Made by a program: the position numbers and the translations under genes. The notes below the pieces were generated by a model. The model was not told the origin of the DNA, searched no databases, and saw nothing but the letters and a program-made list of their open reading frames with translations. From contig OX638370.1 in assembly GCA_951812925.1 (NCBI GenBank), positions 114,714,897 to 114,778,896 of the forward strand: a stretch of 64,000 nt of DNA. Reading direction: 5' to 3'. Shown here piece after piece: positions 12,461 through 25,600 of the stretch; the stretch's first letter is position 1; every line of letters begins with the position of its first letter. The DNA is from Calliopum simillimum (lineage: Eukaryota; Arthropoda; Insecta; Diptera; Lauxaniidae).

Positions 12461-15400
12461 TTACTAATATTTTGAACATCCTTAGGGCTAATATTTTAAC
12501 ATTTATAAACTTTCGCGAGATATTAATTTTCAAACATATTGATTTAATCTGTATAAGTTCATCGGCTCAAATTTGAAGCATTTTAGGAAAATATTTTCTT
12601 TTATTTTTTTTTCCTAATATAAGTGCTTTTAATTTTTGACAATTTTTTCAAACAGCTGTTTAGCTTTTAGGTTGTCCTGTGAGTATTGGCCTCACTCAGG
12701 TAAACTCTGCTAAACTACTTATCTCAAAATTAAGTAAGTAAATATTTGAATAGTTTCTTGGAAACTGTGTTGTTTTTAACAAAATTTTTACTTAGACTCT
12801 TACAGCATGCATTTTACGCTTATTTATTGTATATTTTTCAGTCTGCATAATCAATAATTTAGTTGGAAACAAATAAACAACATCCAGAACAAATGGATTT
12901 GCATTCGCTTATATTTTTTGCATCTTTTTGCATTTGCAAAGATCACGCGACATAAAATATGCAAGTCAACATATGCATGCATATCTACCTAGGTCATATA
13001 TATAGCACACACACGTAGGTTGCTATTCATGTGTCCAAAATTGTTACAACTTTCCTTGCCAAAAGCTAAAGCACAATTTTAGGAATATATGCGCAAATCT
13101 TGAGATAAAATTTTCTTAAAAATGTTTTAGTCACACTTAGAACACTAAAATTCTAAGACTAAAGATCAGTCCAGACCCAAGAAACTGTTTTTAGGAAGAT
13201 ATTTTTGTATGCACTGCAATGAAATTTTCAGTTTTATAATATGCCTTGCTCACTTTGATGTAGTTGCAATCAATAAGCAGATGTCACGTTTTTGAGAATT
13301 GAAAGAGCTTCCCAAAGTACAGTACTTAATTCATTCTTATAGATATTTTGAAGAAAACTATCCGAAAACGACTAAAACAGACCAAAAATGTCGTAATATA
13401 ATCATTTTACCTTTCAAAGCTGGCTAACTTGCCAAAATTAGTTTTCAAAGGCAAAACTCGACTGATTAAAAATCGTGAACTGACGGTGTGGTAAATTAAT
13501 ATCTAAATAGACCCCTTAAAAAAGATTTCGCTTCCGAAATTTAAGATCCCGCCATCTTATTATTATTTGCCGCATTACGCGATTGTTAAACCAGACAGAA
13601 TGTTTTCAACAAAACTACTATTTTTTCACGAGGAAAATTCGGAATCTTATTTAGCTACCTAAAACAAAACTTAGGTAATAAAAAACGCGGAAATCGGAAA
13701 TATCACGGCTCGAGTAACAATTCAGAAGGCAAAACTAACAGTGATACCCATAATTATAAAACTTAACGAAGACTGTAATCGTTTGGTATTAACTAAATTT
13801 AAGTTTTTGAACTTCAAATATCTCAAAACCTGAAAAATAGACTTTTCACTTGTATGGAAACGAACTATTTATTTTTTTACCTCTTTTAAGTTTCTTCAAA
13901 AGTTTTTTTATAATTTTTGCTATAAACGTACGAATAAAAGTAAAAAAAAAAAAAACACTCTCAAAGTCTTAATATTCTGAATAAAAGATTTAAGGACTGG
14001 CAATAAGTATTTATCTTACTTCAACAATCCTTGTGTTTCCAACCCTGAACGTAATTCTCTCTTTATTTTTTTTTCTGAATTTAATTTGAATTCTGAGAAG
14101 CATCTAACTCCACGCCTATCTATTGCTTAAGTTCTGGATTATTTCTTTCTGCTAAAAAGCACATTATGCCTGCCACGCTACTCTTTGATTTGAGCCATGA
14201 AAAAAAATTTAAATCGTAGTAGAGTTCAGCCTTTCAGTTATCAAAAGCGCAGGGTCAGAATCAAAAATTCAATTTCTTCTTCGAGGATGATATGACACTA
14301 CATCGCTCTTTTGCGCAAACATAAAACATACTATACGTATTTATTGGTCTAAGACCAAATCACTCTGTCGCCTATATAATCCTTTAAGCCCTGAGTCAAG
14401 TTCAGTTTTTTAATTGACAAAGTTATGTCCATTAGTTCCAACTCCCAAAGGCCGACAAGCTTAATGTCTAAGCTGTGGGTTTTAAAAGAAAATGAAGGTT
14501 TCCGTCTGCCCTTTTAGAATGTAATGACTTTATGTTGGAGCTAGAAAGTAGGCTTTTTCAAAACAACTCAATCTAAGTTGATAATAAGCAATGAATATAT
14601 GGTCAAACATATCCAAAAGTTGAGCGACGACTATGAAGAATATTTCAGTCACACCATTTTTAATAATACTGTGCAACACTAAATTTTAAATAAGATCTCG
14701 GTAACTAATTTTGGTTCATTTTCAGTAGCAGATTCCCAATAAGGCAAATAGTTCTTTCCCTCAAAATCTGAGTCTTCCTTGCTGAAAAGCGCAGAATCAC
14801 TTTTTTTTAAGCGTATTTTGATCATCCAGGCATAAATGTAGTTCAATTTTGCCAACACCATGGAGAATACTTGACCGTTTTCTTTAAACCTTATCTGTTT
14901 ACTTTTTCAATTAGATCACAACATTCCGAGATATCGTCAACTGAAATATATGATTCGTACTGTATGTAAAGTATTGAACGAAATTGGTAACAAACTGAGG
15001 TATCTTTATTTCAATTAATGATGTCTCGGAAAGTAATGAACCAGTTTAAAAAAAAAGGTAAGATTTAATGAAGAAGATTATAACCTACACTACTTTTTGA
15101 ATATGCGCCATATATTTGAAAATGCTGTTTTCCGCACTCAAAATCAAGAAAAATTTGAATCACAGACCCGATAGAGAAAAACGGTTGCCAAATTCGGAAT
15201 CAACAGCCACAAATTAACCAAAAAATTTATCGAGGTCTCATTCACAATTTTTTCTCTCAAGTTGTTGCACTGTGTAAGAAAGATTTTTTTATTCCGTGTG
15301 CATAAAAAGCAACGCTCTCAACGCAGCAATAGAGAATAAAATAAAATCAAAGAAAATTCAGTTAAAATCTTAAGTTTTAGCTGCTTCACTTTTTCACTTT

Positions 15401-16800
15401 GGCTTTCCAACTGACATATATATCTATGTGCTATAATGGATATATCTAGCAGTATGAATCCACGACAAATACACACACATCAAGAAGTTGTGTGGTAAAT
15501 GTGCTGCTAAAAAATGCACAGCATTCACAGGTTACCAGGGTTGCCATTAGTCGTTGTGATGAAGTTGCTCTAATTTTTTGGTATGTTCATTCGCTCTTTG
15601 GTTCGTTGGTTGGTTGGTTGGTTGCTGGGTTGGCTTAGTTGACTGCACTCACAAGTTGACTTACCTTCATTTCACTGATTATAATCATGACTTCAATGCG
15701 AGTAGGTAACAGCAGCTACCTAGTCATCATCCAATTTTTCGTATACGAAACGTTAAATTGGGAGCGCTAAAACTATTTGCCATGCCAACATTATTTGGGG
15801 TAACAGGTGAATTTTATTGCAATGCCAACCCCGTGTCTTTTTGTATGTAAAATGGAATTTTTTCTTTAACTTTTCTCCTTAACAACTTTTAGTATTTGTG
15901 CAGGTGATTATTTAGGTCATCGCATAGAGATTGGCTGCATTAAAGACCTTCAAAAGTACTCTATTGCAATTGAAGTTTGACGTTGCACAGAAGGGCGCTA
16001 CTTTTTGACACAAAGGTGGAAAACAGCGAAGAATTTGGTGGCTTTAATTTACTTTTGCAACTTTAACATGGCTTTTATTTGTTGTCAAAATGACACTTGA
16101 CAACTTGGAGCGTAATTTCAAATTAGACAGATTTTAATTTTGGTGTAATTTTTTTAGAAAATTTAAAGAGAATTACAAATCTTTTGATTAGTACCAATAT
16201 AAATTTAGCATCAAAGTTGTTAATTGCTATGCTTTTGCTTTATAAATGAGGGAACTAATTGAATTAAATGAAGTGGAATCAAATCAAATCAATCGCATCA
16301 AAGTAGCGCTACATCAAAAGGTTCGCTTCCACTTTTTGTCTGCAACAAAGTCATGCATTAAATCAATTAGCCACCAAATCGCATGACTAAAAAGTGCGCA
16401 AAAAATATGTCATTCATGACTAACGCTTTAGGCGTTTGCTGATTTCACCACAAAGTGCATACAAAATTTTCTAATTAACTACGAGGTAAAATTTGACCGC
16501 AATATTCAGCATGACCGTTAAATTATTTAGAAAATGAAAATCGGCCCACTTTAATAAAATTAAGCGGTGAAAGTGAATGTGGCATGTGCTCTTTATTTTT
16601 AAATGAGCCTATAAAAGCGAAATTATATGACATTTTCCAGAATACCAACTTTACTAAGATTTCCAATGGACTACAGTGTATTATAAAGCACCTCAGTAAA
16701 GCTAGTTTCACATTTTTTCCGTATATATATTGTCCCTATACAAGAAAAAAAAACACTTAATCAGTTTTGAAAGTTTCGTGATATTTGATTTTTCAAAAAT
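12461..16800. other. Non-coding DNA, no gene recognised
   Basis: A 4.3 kb AT-rich stretch without terminal repeats or coding exons that I can support. A TATATAA/TCAGTT pair with 31-base spacing lies at 14373-14407 but leads to no recognisable protein. A GGTT tetranucleotide repeat is at about 15604-15631. Confidence 0.5.
15604..15631. repeat. GGTT microsatellite
   Basis: About six tandem copies of TTGG/GGTT in otherwise mixed sequence. Confidence 0.8.
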
Positions 16801-16816
16801 CGGTGCTTGTGTAGTT

Positions 16817-17000
16817 CCCACGTTGGGCGCCAAAATAATTCTTTTAATAGAAATTGTACTTTTGCTTGTTTTTTTCTTGTAAAAATAACTTATTTTTAGT
16901 AAAGATATGGCTCAATGGGTCTTATTAGTCTAAAGACTAACATTTTAGACCAGAAAAAACCAAATATGCCGGTGACGTGGAAATTCTTGATTTCAGTAAA
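16817..17000 (-). mobile_element. LTR-retrotransposon end with tRNA-Lys primer site (1)
   Basis: CCCACGTTGGGCGCCA at 16817-16832 is the complement of a tRNA-Lys primer-binding site (TGGCGCCCAACGTGGG). The roughly 170 bases that follow, including 'ATATGGCTCAATGGGTCTTA', recur at 17110-17260 and 19055-19220. In minus orientation this is LTR end plus primer site. No gag or pol frame is seen nearby, so it is a fragment. Confidence 0.65.
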
Positions 17001-17093
17001 CTTAGAAATAGCCGCCAGGAAATTCAAAAGGAACAAAATTCATTGAGAAATAAAAAATAATGTGTTTTTGCTGCTTTTACTGGATATGTAGGT

Positions 17094-17270
17094 CCCACGT
17101 TGGGCGCCAAAATATTTTTATAATGGAAATTATAGTTTTGCTTACTATTCATATTAAAAGTAACAAGTTTTTAGCAGAAATATGGTTCAACGAGACTCAC
17201 CAGTCCGAAGACTATAATATTTTAGACCAGAAATATCAAATAACTCGTAACTGGAAAAAAATTTACTTAA
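17094..17270 (-). mobile_element. LTR-retrotransposon end with tRNA-Lys primer site (2)
   Basis: CCCACGTTGGGCGCCA at 17094-17109 is followed by the same LTR-like text as copy 1 ('AGCAGAAATATGGTTCAACG', 'GACCAGAAATATCAAATA'). It lies 277 bases from copy 1 in the same orientation, so it may be a tandem or partial duplication. There is no coding region. Confidence 0.65.
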
Positions 17271-17499
17271 TATTTTTCACTTGTATAGGGCCAATATGTA
17301 CAATTACGTATATTGCAAGCTGGCAATGGAAATTATTTTTAGTTAAACTGATGAGTTTTTCAATTGGTTTCAAACATGTTTAGTATTTTTTGACCTAGAT
17401 TGAGGAATAGATTCTCATTTTTAACATTTTTATGACTGAAAGATGTAGTAAGACTTTGCTTACTTAGTAATTTTTCAAGAAAAATTGGAAAAGCAGCAA

Positions 17500-18060
17500 T
17501 TTACAGAACTTTTTTCATTTGCGCACATCTTTTCAACCTTTGATGTGGTTTGTCCTCCTTTTATTATGTGTAGATGTGCACAAAGCTCAAATTATTTCAA
17601 TATCTTGTCTTTAAGCCCGCCCAAATTATATACAAATCTGTTTGAGTGTTTGTATGTCTGTCCTTATAGACTCCCAAACGACTGGACCGATCACCGAGAA
17701 AATTACATTTAAAGGTTTTTGGGTATGGTTCGGCATCATTAGTTTTTTCGATTTTTTTTTTTTTTTTCACCAAACGGCCCCGCCTATGATGGCGAAACCA
17801 AAAATTTTTTTTCCACTTTTCTTTTGTGTTTTCTACGCGTTTTATGACTTTTTACAACATTTTAGTGAAAATAAAATTTTTTTTAACCAAAGGTCTCCTT
17901 AAATGTCGGAAACAAAAATTTATAAAATTTTTTTGTATTAAGAGTATCGGGACAAATAATATTCAAGGGAAAAATGGGCATTCCATGTTTGATTTAATTT
18001 AATTGGAAATGCCCCGGCCTCCGTACAAGAGAAGGATTAGCGACGCACACCTTCCTGACC
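17500..18060. other. Degenerate interspersed repeat-like sequence
   Basis: Text such as 'TATAGACTCCCAAACGACTG' followed by 'GACCGATCACCGAGAAAA' has the look of an interspersed repeat (compare 'CTGCATCGATTTTAACGAAA' at 39.3 kb). I cannot place its ends or class. Confidence 0.3.
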
Positions 18061-19036
18061 TTTTTTTCTTGCCGTATATAACAATTTTGACCTTTTACAT
18101 TTTAATAAATGTTACTCATACGACATGTTGATTTTACAGCTATTTATAACGTAGAGTCTTCAACTGAAGCAACCACTCGTCAAACAAAAGTCTATGAAAA
18201 CTGTTTTTTGTTCAAACATTTTCACCACACGCTTACTTTGCCTATGTAAATTTATAAAATTTCTATTTATTTTTGCTATTGGCAACGCTGCCACAAATCT
18301 TTTTTGCTTTTGTTTCACTTCCATTTTTTTGCTATTGCTCTTCATTTTCTGCTTATTTTTTCCACTTTTTTTTGTTAACAACAACTTTATTTATAAATAT
18401 TTGCCTGCGAGACAAATAAGTAAATGTTGAAATGACATTCTTCTATGCCACCCCTCATGTATGTTTATATGTGTATGTGTGCGTTTACAAGCAACACACA
18501 TCTACAAACGCAAATTCATACGTCTTTGCATATCTTCATGTACATAGATAAACTTTCGCTTAGACAAATTCCCATTGCTTGGCAGCAGCACAGCGTACGG
18601 ACTATCAAGCGCTTAAAAGTATGCTAGAAACGTAGGCAATTTTTGTGATTTAAAAGTTGCTAGCCCGAGATAGAAACGCAAAGGAAATGCTCTGATTCCT
18701 ATCTTAAGTTATAACGTTGCGCATTTACTTATAGCAGAGACTTGACTTGAGAAGAAGAAATAAATATTTGCTTCAGCCTCGATAAGAACGTACAGGAAAA
18801 GCTTTTACAGGAAGCACGTTGGGAGGAAGGGGACCGGGTAGCATAAATTGCTTAGTGAATTTGTACCAATTCAAGTTTTTATTTTTAGGCGCACAGTGGA
18901 CAAATTATATATCAAATTTGAAAGGATATTTATCTGAACTGTAAAATATAAGCAGATAGCTGTATAAGACTCATTTGACTGTTTCAAAATTTGTGCAAAA
19001 AAGTTTACAAAATAGCTTCGAGTAAGTTAAATGTGG

Positions 19037-19220
19037 GCCCCACGTTGGGCGCCAAAATAAATTTTCTAATGAAATTGGTAGACTTGCTTATTTTTCATGA
19101 TCAAAATAGCGACTTTTTAGCAGAAATATGGCTCAATGAGTTTTATCAGTCCTAAGACTATAATATTTCGGACCAGAAATACCAAATATCTCGAAACTAG
19201 AAAAAACTGACTTAGTGCTT
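19037..19220 (-). mobile_element. LTR-retrotransposon end with tRNA-Lys primer site (3)
   Basis: GCCCCACGTTGGGCGCCA at 19037-19054 is an exact 18-base match to the 3' end of tRNA-Lys(CUU), CCA included, as I recall that tRNA. The following LTR-like text matches copies 1 and 2. It points outward from copy 4 at 19883. Confidence 0.7.
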
Positions 19221-19839
19221 TGTACTCGTATAGAAGTTTTACCTTCAGCTATTACCAGTACTTAAATAATCGTAATAATTTTCTAAAGGTGCCACTGTGC
19301 TTCATTCACATCCGAATTTTAATGTTTTTCAAAGTTTATTTCTATGCTTGACTTATTACTGCAAAAAAATATTTTTTAAGTATTTTGAAAAAAAAAAAAA
19401 ATGATTTATCTCTAAGTGTATAGAGGACTATTAAAGCAAAAGGGTTCATATTGCTGCAGGTAATAGAGACAGTGTAGTAGTTGTGCTGTATTTAACTTTA
19501 TGCTTGTGTGGGAAATTTAATTGTTTACATAGGCCAAGGCAAGGTTCTTTTTTTAAATTTAACTTTACTTTAAAGTCAGCCAACGCCTGTAGCAACTTAA
19601 GTTAGATAGACACATTTAACGATTTAACTTTTTTCATGTGATAAAAAGGTTGAAAGAGCATTAAATGGCTTAAATGTTATTACTACAGAAATTAGAAAAG
19701 TTTTTATTCAGTGATTTGTTTAAAGAATAAATTATTTAGATGGAAAAGCCGTTTATGTACCTAATAAATAAATCAAGTTAATGATACAAATGCCTTAAGA
19801 GGAAGGGATTTGATGAAAAAAGAAAATCCATGCTCCTTA

Positions 19840-19900
19840 ATAAAAAATAAGCAAATCTACTACTTCTGGTAAAAAAATTTTTTGGTGCCCAACGTGGGGC
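19840..19900 (+). mobile_element. LTR-retrotransposon end with tRNA-Lys primer site (4)
   Basis: TGGTGCCCAACGTGGGGC at 19883-19900 is the + strand version of the primer site, with one mismatch. Just upstream, 'AAGCAAATCTACTACTTC' is the complement of LTR text near 19075 ('AGACTTGCTTATTTTTCA' region), so copies 3 and 4 are inverted relatives facing outward. Confidence 0.6.
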
Positions 19901-19904
19901 CGAC

Positions 19905-20745
19905 TTTTCAATACCCTCAAATCTTTTCCTAATTGTTCTTATTTTTTTATTTTTTTTGTTTTCGAGCGTTGTTTCACATTTGAATTAAGAAATAATGCCC
20001 AAAATAAAAACTCAATAACGTTAAAAACATTAAAGAAATAATTTCCAAATATTTGGCGTTATTTTCATAATAATAAACACCCAAATTTATATGAAAAAAA
20101 TTGGGGTGTTATTTCATTTTTTCTTGGGCGTCATACCCTATCTGTGACACTGGTGCTACATTGCGTTAACCATATTGAGGTTTTAAGAAAAGCATCGTAC
20201 AGAGTTCAAAACTATTGAGTCAATTCGAACTATAGTGAAAACTTTTGAGGACCAATTTTTGCATAGGAGTATTTTCTGTTGCCTTTTTTTCCTACTTTTT
20301 TTTTAAAAAAAATTTAATTTTGTAAACTTTAAACATGCTGCATCTTCCAGTTTTATGCATACATATATTTTGGTGTCTTTATCTGAAGTGGTCTTCTTCT
20401 TTTTTATGTATGTTTTCTGTTGTTCACTTTATTTGCTGCAGACACGCATTCAACTATCAAAAGTCAAATCTCTGCTCATATCTCAAGTCCGCGGCGCCTG
20501 CAACCAATCTGCTGCACGTTGATATATGCACATTAGGGTGCTTTTCTTTTTTGTTGTCGAAAAGATTAATGGCCCATTGAATTTCTGCATATATGCAATA
20601 CTATGAAAGGGTACGAATTGCTGAAGTTCTTGACAAAAAAGTTGCTTACAAAAATATACATTTGGACCAAAATCCCTCTCAAAGATATATCTAAAAATAG
20701 CATTTTCTGCACTTTAAAGTTTTCCTCCTATAAACCATCGCTTTG
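19905..20745. other. Non-coding DNA with inverted GCCCAA/TTGGGC words
   Basis: Between 19990 and 20150 there are several imperfect hairpins built on 'AATAATGCCCAAAAT', 'TTTGGCGTTATTTT', 'AACACCCAAATT', 'AATTGGGGTGTTATTT' and 'TTGGGCGTCATACCC'. No transposon ends are defined and no coding exon is seen. Confidence 0.4.
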
Positions 20746-20750
20746 TATAA

Positions 20751-21676
20751 CCCTTTCAGAACCATAGAGACATATGTGTCCCAAGACAAAAATAAATTAT
20801 ATTTAAATAAGCAAGAAACCGATATATGTAATTTTGACATTTATCAGTTCCTAAACGCTTTCTTCATTCCTACTAAATCTGGCAACACCATCAGAAGCAC
20901 CGTTATTTTTGTACGATCATTCTAATGTGACAGTTTGTATGGTGAACTATTGCTATACTTTAAAGCAGAATTTATAGGTGTTTAATTGTTTTTAATCATA
21001 TTATAGTGTGAAATAATTGTTGATATGTAAATAAATTGTTGTTTTATACATTAATTGAACCATTATTTAAGTTTAGTATATTGATAAATCATAAAATTCA
21101 AAATGGGATACCGGTGACCCTATGGTCGTAAAGGGTAACTTTTCAACTCACTTTTGTACTACAATATTACCAATTTCACAGGCAATCAAAATAAAAAAAT
21201 TTAATGAAACTGTTAGTAGACATATGTACTGTAACATACTTTTTAACACTGAATTCGAATCCGAGGCCAGAATTGCTCATATACTTCAGGATTTCGAGAT
21301 ATCCGTGCTCGAAGCTGAGAAAGCGCTATTTTCAATCTTGCGGTGTAGTTCCAGGAGATGTTTTATTTTAATTCTTTTGATGGCATCAAATAGCCCTAAT
21401 CTTATCTATCAAACCATACTTTAAGTTTTTTCAATTGAATCCTCACTTTCCAAGTTATCACCCTTTGAAATAAGGGCATATTTTCTCCATATAAAAATGT
21501 ATGGGGAAAAGTCTCCCTTAACGACCATAGGGACACATATGTCCCAGAAAATTCCAGAAAAACCGTTAAAATTTTTGAATTTTTATTTTAAAATATGTTT
21601 TCTGGATGCCCAATAGACCATTATAAATAGCTAACATGGTTGCATAAGCTCCCAATTCCTTACGGTCCTGAAAGGG
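20751..21676 (+). mobile_element. piggyBac-like MITE, copy P1
   Basis: The ends are CCCTTTCAGAACC and GGTCCTGAAAGGG, flanked both sides by ATAA (20747-20750, 21677-21680), a variant of the piggyBac TTAA target. Length 926 bases. It aligns in reverse orientation with P2 (54658-55558). Inside are near-palindromic words: AGACATATGTGTCCC (20770), GATACCGGTGACC (21105) and GGGACACATATGTCCC (about 21530). There is no transposase frame, so it would depend on an outside enzyme. Confidence 0.8.
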
Positions 21677-21984
21677 ATAACATGCATATTATTATACAAT
21701 ATTGTATTTTTTATTTATATATAAGTAACAAATTATTTTTAATAACAAATGAAATGTAATTATTTTTATTGTTATAAATTAAAAATTTTCGTAATTAAAT
21801 AGTTAGCGAAGAAAGATAACCATAATTTTAGTTTAGGATAAAATTTTCATCACATGAACAAAACCAGATGCAACGGCAACACTGCACAACAGCTGGTTTT
21901 GACACGCAGCTGTTGTTCGATCTGTTTGTCGTCACCGAAACAGAAAATAAATTGAGCCACATAGAAGTTGATCGGCACAGTCTT

Positions 21985-22640
21985 GGCATGGCCGGCGACC
22001 GGTGAACAAAAGCTGCAGCAGCAGTAAGCAGAAGTAGCTGACAAAGCGGTAAGCAGCAACCGAGAAGGAAACCAAATATTTGCTAAGTTTAAGTAGTTTT
22101 AGTAGAGGGGCGGCGTAGCGTAGAGACAGCGGCACTAAGCACACGTAGCCCGATAATAAATCAGTTGCCTATGGCTAGTACAAGAGTAAAAGGTCACACA
22201 AAAGGGTAGCCCAAGAATACATCAGTTATTCGTGGCTGCGATCTAGTCTCAAATGGGGTCGGATATGCAAACAGCAGCATAGCAAATGGAGTAAAGGAAA
22301 TTTAGTCGCGTACAAAAGAGCATTATAGTTAATAGCGTGTGCGTAGTACAGAGGAATAGTGCTTGGTGGAAAGAGAACCAAGTACAAAGGAGATGCAGAA
22401 AGATAAATAATAGCATGGGGTTAGAAGAGAATACCATTGCGTTAGGTGTGAGCAGCTGGGGAGCTTACTACTACTACACTCAACTAGGCTACGTCTAGCG
22501 GAGGAAAAAGTGACGCACAGGAGCAGAGAGAGCTGAGGAGTAAAAAGACGTAATTATTTATTATATTATTTTAAGTATATTGAGAGAAACCGAATAAAGA
22601 AATGAAAATTAAGTAAATTAATAAAATTTGAATTTGCAAA
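21985..22640 (+). repeat. Interspersed repeat R, copy 1 (empty at the piggyBac site)
   Basis: Starts near GGCCGGCGACCGGTGAACAA and ends near 'GAATAAAGAAATG'. It matches 34735-35574 plus 36595-36660 in the same order. It carries a recurring word like GTAGCCCGATAATAAATCAG (here at about 22146 and 22205). The GC content is higher than its surroundings and it ends in an AATAAA-containing segment, so it might be an LTR or a non-coding element; the class is unknown. Position 22571-22574 (TTAA) is the uninterrupted form of the site where copy 2 has an insertion. Confidence 0.65.
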
Positions 22641-22644
22641 ATGT

Positions 22645-25600
22645 GTGAAGTTCATTTCAAAAGGCTCACAGAGAAGCACATCCAAGCGTCAGAAAAGTTA
22701 TGAAGAGAATTAGAAAGCATTTTAAGAGAAAACATTTGATTTACTTTCGAGTCGAGTTCGGGTATTAGAGTTATTTTATAATATATATAATATTTGCCAA
22801 AAAGTTTTTCATAAAAATTTAAAAATAAATTTTGTTTGCAAAACACACCCCAATGTATGCATATAGTTCAGCAACACAGTTAGGCTACACAACAGATAGT
22901 GGGTTCTGTGTCTGTGTACAAGCGAAAACTGGAGCATCATATTTTAAGCCATTTTGAATGTATTCTGCATATACACATTTTATTTTTGTTTTTAGTTTTT
23001 GCTGTTGCTGTTGCTGCACGTGACTTTAAGTTAAAAAATTAATTTTGAATTTTCGCAGCTATCTTTATAAATCTGAAAATTTATTTTGATCGTAGGGAAT
23101 TATTTTATATTCAATATTAAATTTTAGAATTTGATTTTTTAGTTTTTATTTATAAAAAATGAGTCACTGAATATTGCAAGCAATAAACTGCTAAAAGTTG
23201 GCTAAAATAAATTAATGTTTTTCCTTACCATAGTTAAGATTATCATCTATATTGTACAAATAAAGCCAACTTTGTTGAAATTCATAATTGCATTTTCATG
23301 CTTTAATATTTTAGAATTTTTTTCCGGTTGCACCCCTAAAAATATGCTTTGCAAATTTTCATGTGTTGAGATTACGCAAACATTGGCATTTTTGTGTGTG
23401 CAGTAAACTTTCACTATCTCTGTGTCATGCTGCATCACAAATAAAATGCGCATTCTTTTAAATATTTTAAGCTCTTTTTTTTCTTTTGTTGAGGGTGTGG
23501 TGCTCACCCCTTTTCACTTTCTGTGCAATTTTCTAAGCTCACAAAAAAGTGGTGACTTTTTGTCTCCCAATCATGGTATGAAAAACATTTGTGTGTTAAG
23601 GTTGCGCTTTTGTTTTTTTTTTTTTTTGCTTCTGCTGCATGTCTGCTTGTGTATTTGTATATGATTTCCGTATTTTTTTGTTTTTTTTTCTAATTGTGTG
23701 TGTATGTGTTTTCCTTTTTTGTCTGCTGCATAAAAGCCATAACAACAACATAACCCACTAACAATAGTGTGCATTTTTGGGCACTTTTCAGCGACAACTT
23801 GTGTTTCCACGTATTTATTTGTCTTTTTTTTTTTTGTTTTTCATAATGTCCTTTTCTTCTTGTTGGTTTTGTCGTGTTGTTTTTGTTAAACAAAAGTTGC
23901 CAAATAACTTGTTAAAACATAAAAGTTGTATTTACAGCGCAAAAGTGAAAAAAAAAAATTAATAAAAATATTGCGGAACATTTTGTTGTCGTGTTTTTAA
24001 AATTTTATGTTTGTTGTTATTTTATTTAATTTTCATTTGTACATTTGGTAATTGTTGTCGGTTGTGCAATTTTATTTGAAAATTGCACGTTCGGTGGTTA
24101 AAAGTTTTTTGTTAAAAATTCAAGTAAAATATTTATTTTCGCATTCATTGCCAACATTAAAATATAAAATGATAATCAGAGAGCTGTTTTTTTGTAAAAT
24201 AACTAAAAATATTACATATGTGGCTAGAATCTATGAATTCTAGACCGGGTTGAAATCTAGATTCATTCCAAAACCGACCCAAAAGTTAGAAGGACTCTTA
24301 GAAACAAAATATGCATCATTTTTTTATTTATTCTTAGAAAAACCGATGGAGCAATTTTGATTCTATATAATGTATTTTTTTTTTTGGCTAGAAAACGTGT
24401 TTTTTGTGTTCTTACAAAAATTTCGGCGCTTAAAAGATTTTTTATTTTTTGAGTATAATATAATATTGTGTTTCAAAAATAGATTTTTCTACGTTTTTCA
24501 ATTGTGAGCTCAGAAAAACGATTTTTTACTCAAAAACAAGGGAACTTACACAAAAGTATATACGGCAAAAAATGCTTGGAACTGTCTTAAGAATACGTGA
24601 GAATTTTTTGAAAATTTCTTGAGATATTTTATAATTTTTCAAAACTTGGTCAAAAAAATAAAAAATCAAAAAAAAAAAATTCCAAAAATTCTGAAAAAAT
24701 GTAAAAAAAAACAGATGCAGGTATCGTTTTTAAGAGTGCCTCTTATTTACTTTTGAGTCGATTTCGGGGTGATTTTATATTGCTTCGTACAAAATCGAGC
24801 CGGTCTATCCAACAACTTCCAAAAATTTTCTTCAACCTCTCCCTGTCGAATGGCGAAATCCATTTTTTTTAAGAATGGGACTGAAACTTATTAAAAGTGT
24901 CGGGATCAACACTGACAATTTCCGAAATTTACCTTCGTCTTTTCCTTATCGGTACAATTTTTTTGAAAGAGACGATCAAAACTAGTTTCAGGGGTCAGGA
25001 CATCTCTAATGTACCACACAATTTTTTTTCGGTCTTTCACTTTCGATTAATGTAGTAAATTTCTTTAAAAGAATAAGTTCACGAGAGGGGTTGGGGACAT
25101 TTGTGATAATTTCCAAAATTTTTCTTCAAAAAAATTTTCTATCGATTCGTGGAAAAAATTTTTTTCGTAAAAGTGCACCTAAAAGTAAATGGGACCAGTT
25201 ACTTAGATTCATCAATTTACAAACTTCGGTGTAAGCTATATATTTTTGAAAAAAACACCCTTTTCATGAAAATTACTTAAAATTCCAACTGCAACACCCT
25301 GTGTTTTAACAACAACTGGCTTTAGAATCAAATCCTCCCAGATTAAAAGGTTAAGATGTAAATGAATGGAAAAATTTCAGTCTACAAATCTGCACATTTA
25401 CCCCAAACAGCGTCTAGATTGCACAGATATTCATAATTTATTTTAAGAAGAATTGTTTTCAATCCATTTGACTTGAATGCTTGTTCAGTTTTGTCACAGA
25501 AATCAACGTTATAATGTGCCAAATATTTGGTTTAATTTTATGACGCACTCTCTGAACAAGGACTTTCTACTGTCACTCTATATTTGAAAAAAGTTTTGCT

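Noticed and set aside
15657..15700. Minus-strand GTAAGT donor after a short open frame (..IIISEMK)
   Set aside because: The frame is only about 15 codons before a stop, with no hydrophobic leader or conserved look; probably chance.
19037..19054. Possible tRNA-Lys gene 3' end
   Set aside because: Only the last 18 bases including CCA match; no anticodon or D arm lies upstream, and CCA is not encoded in fly tRNA genes. A retroelement primer site explains it.
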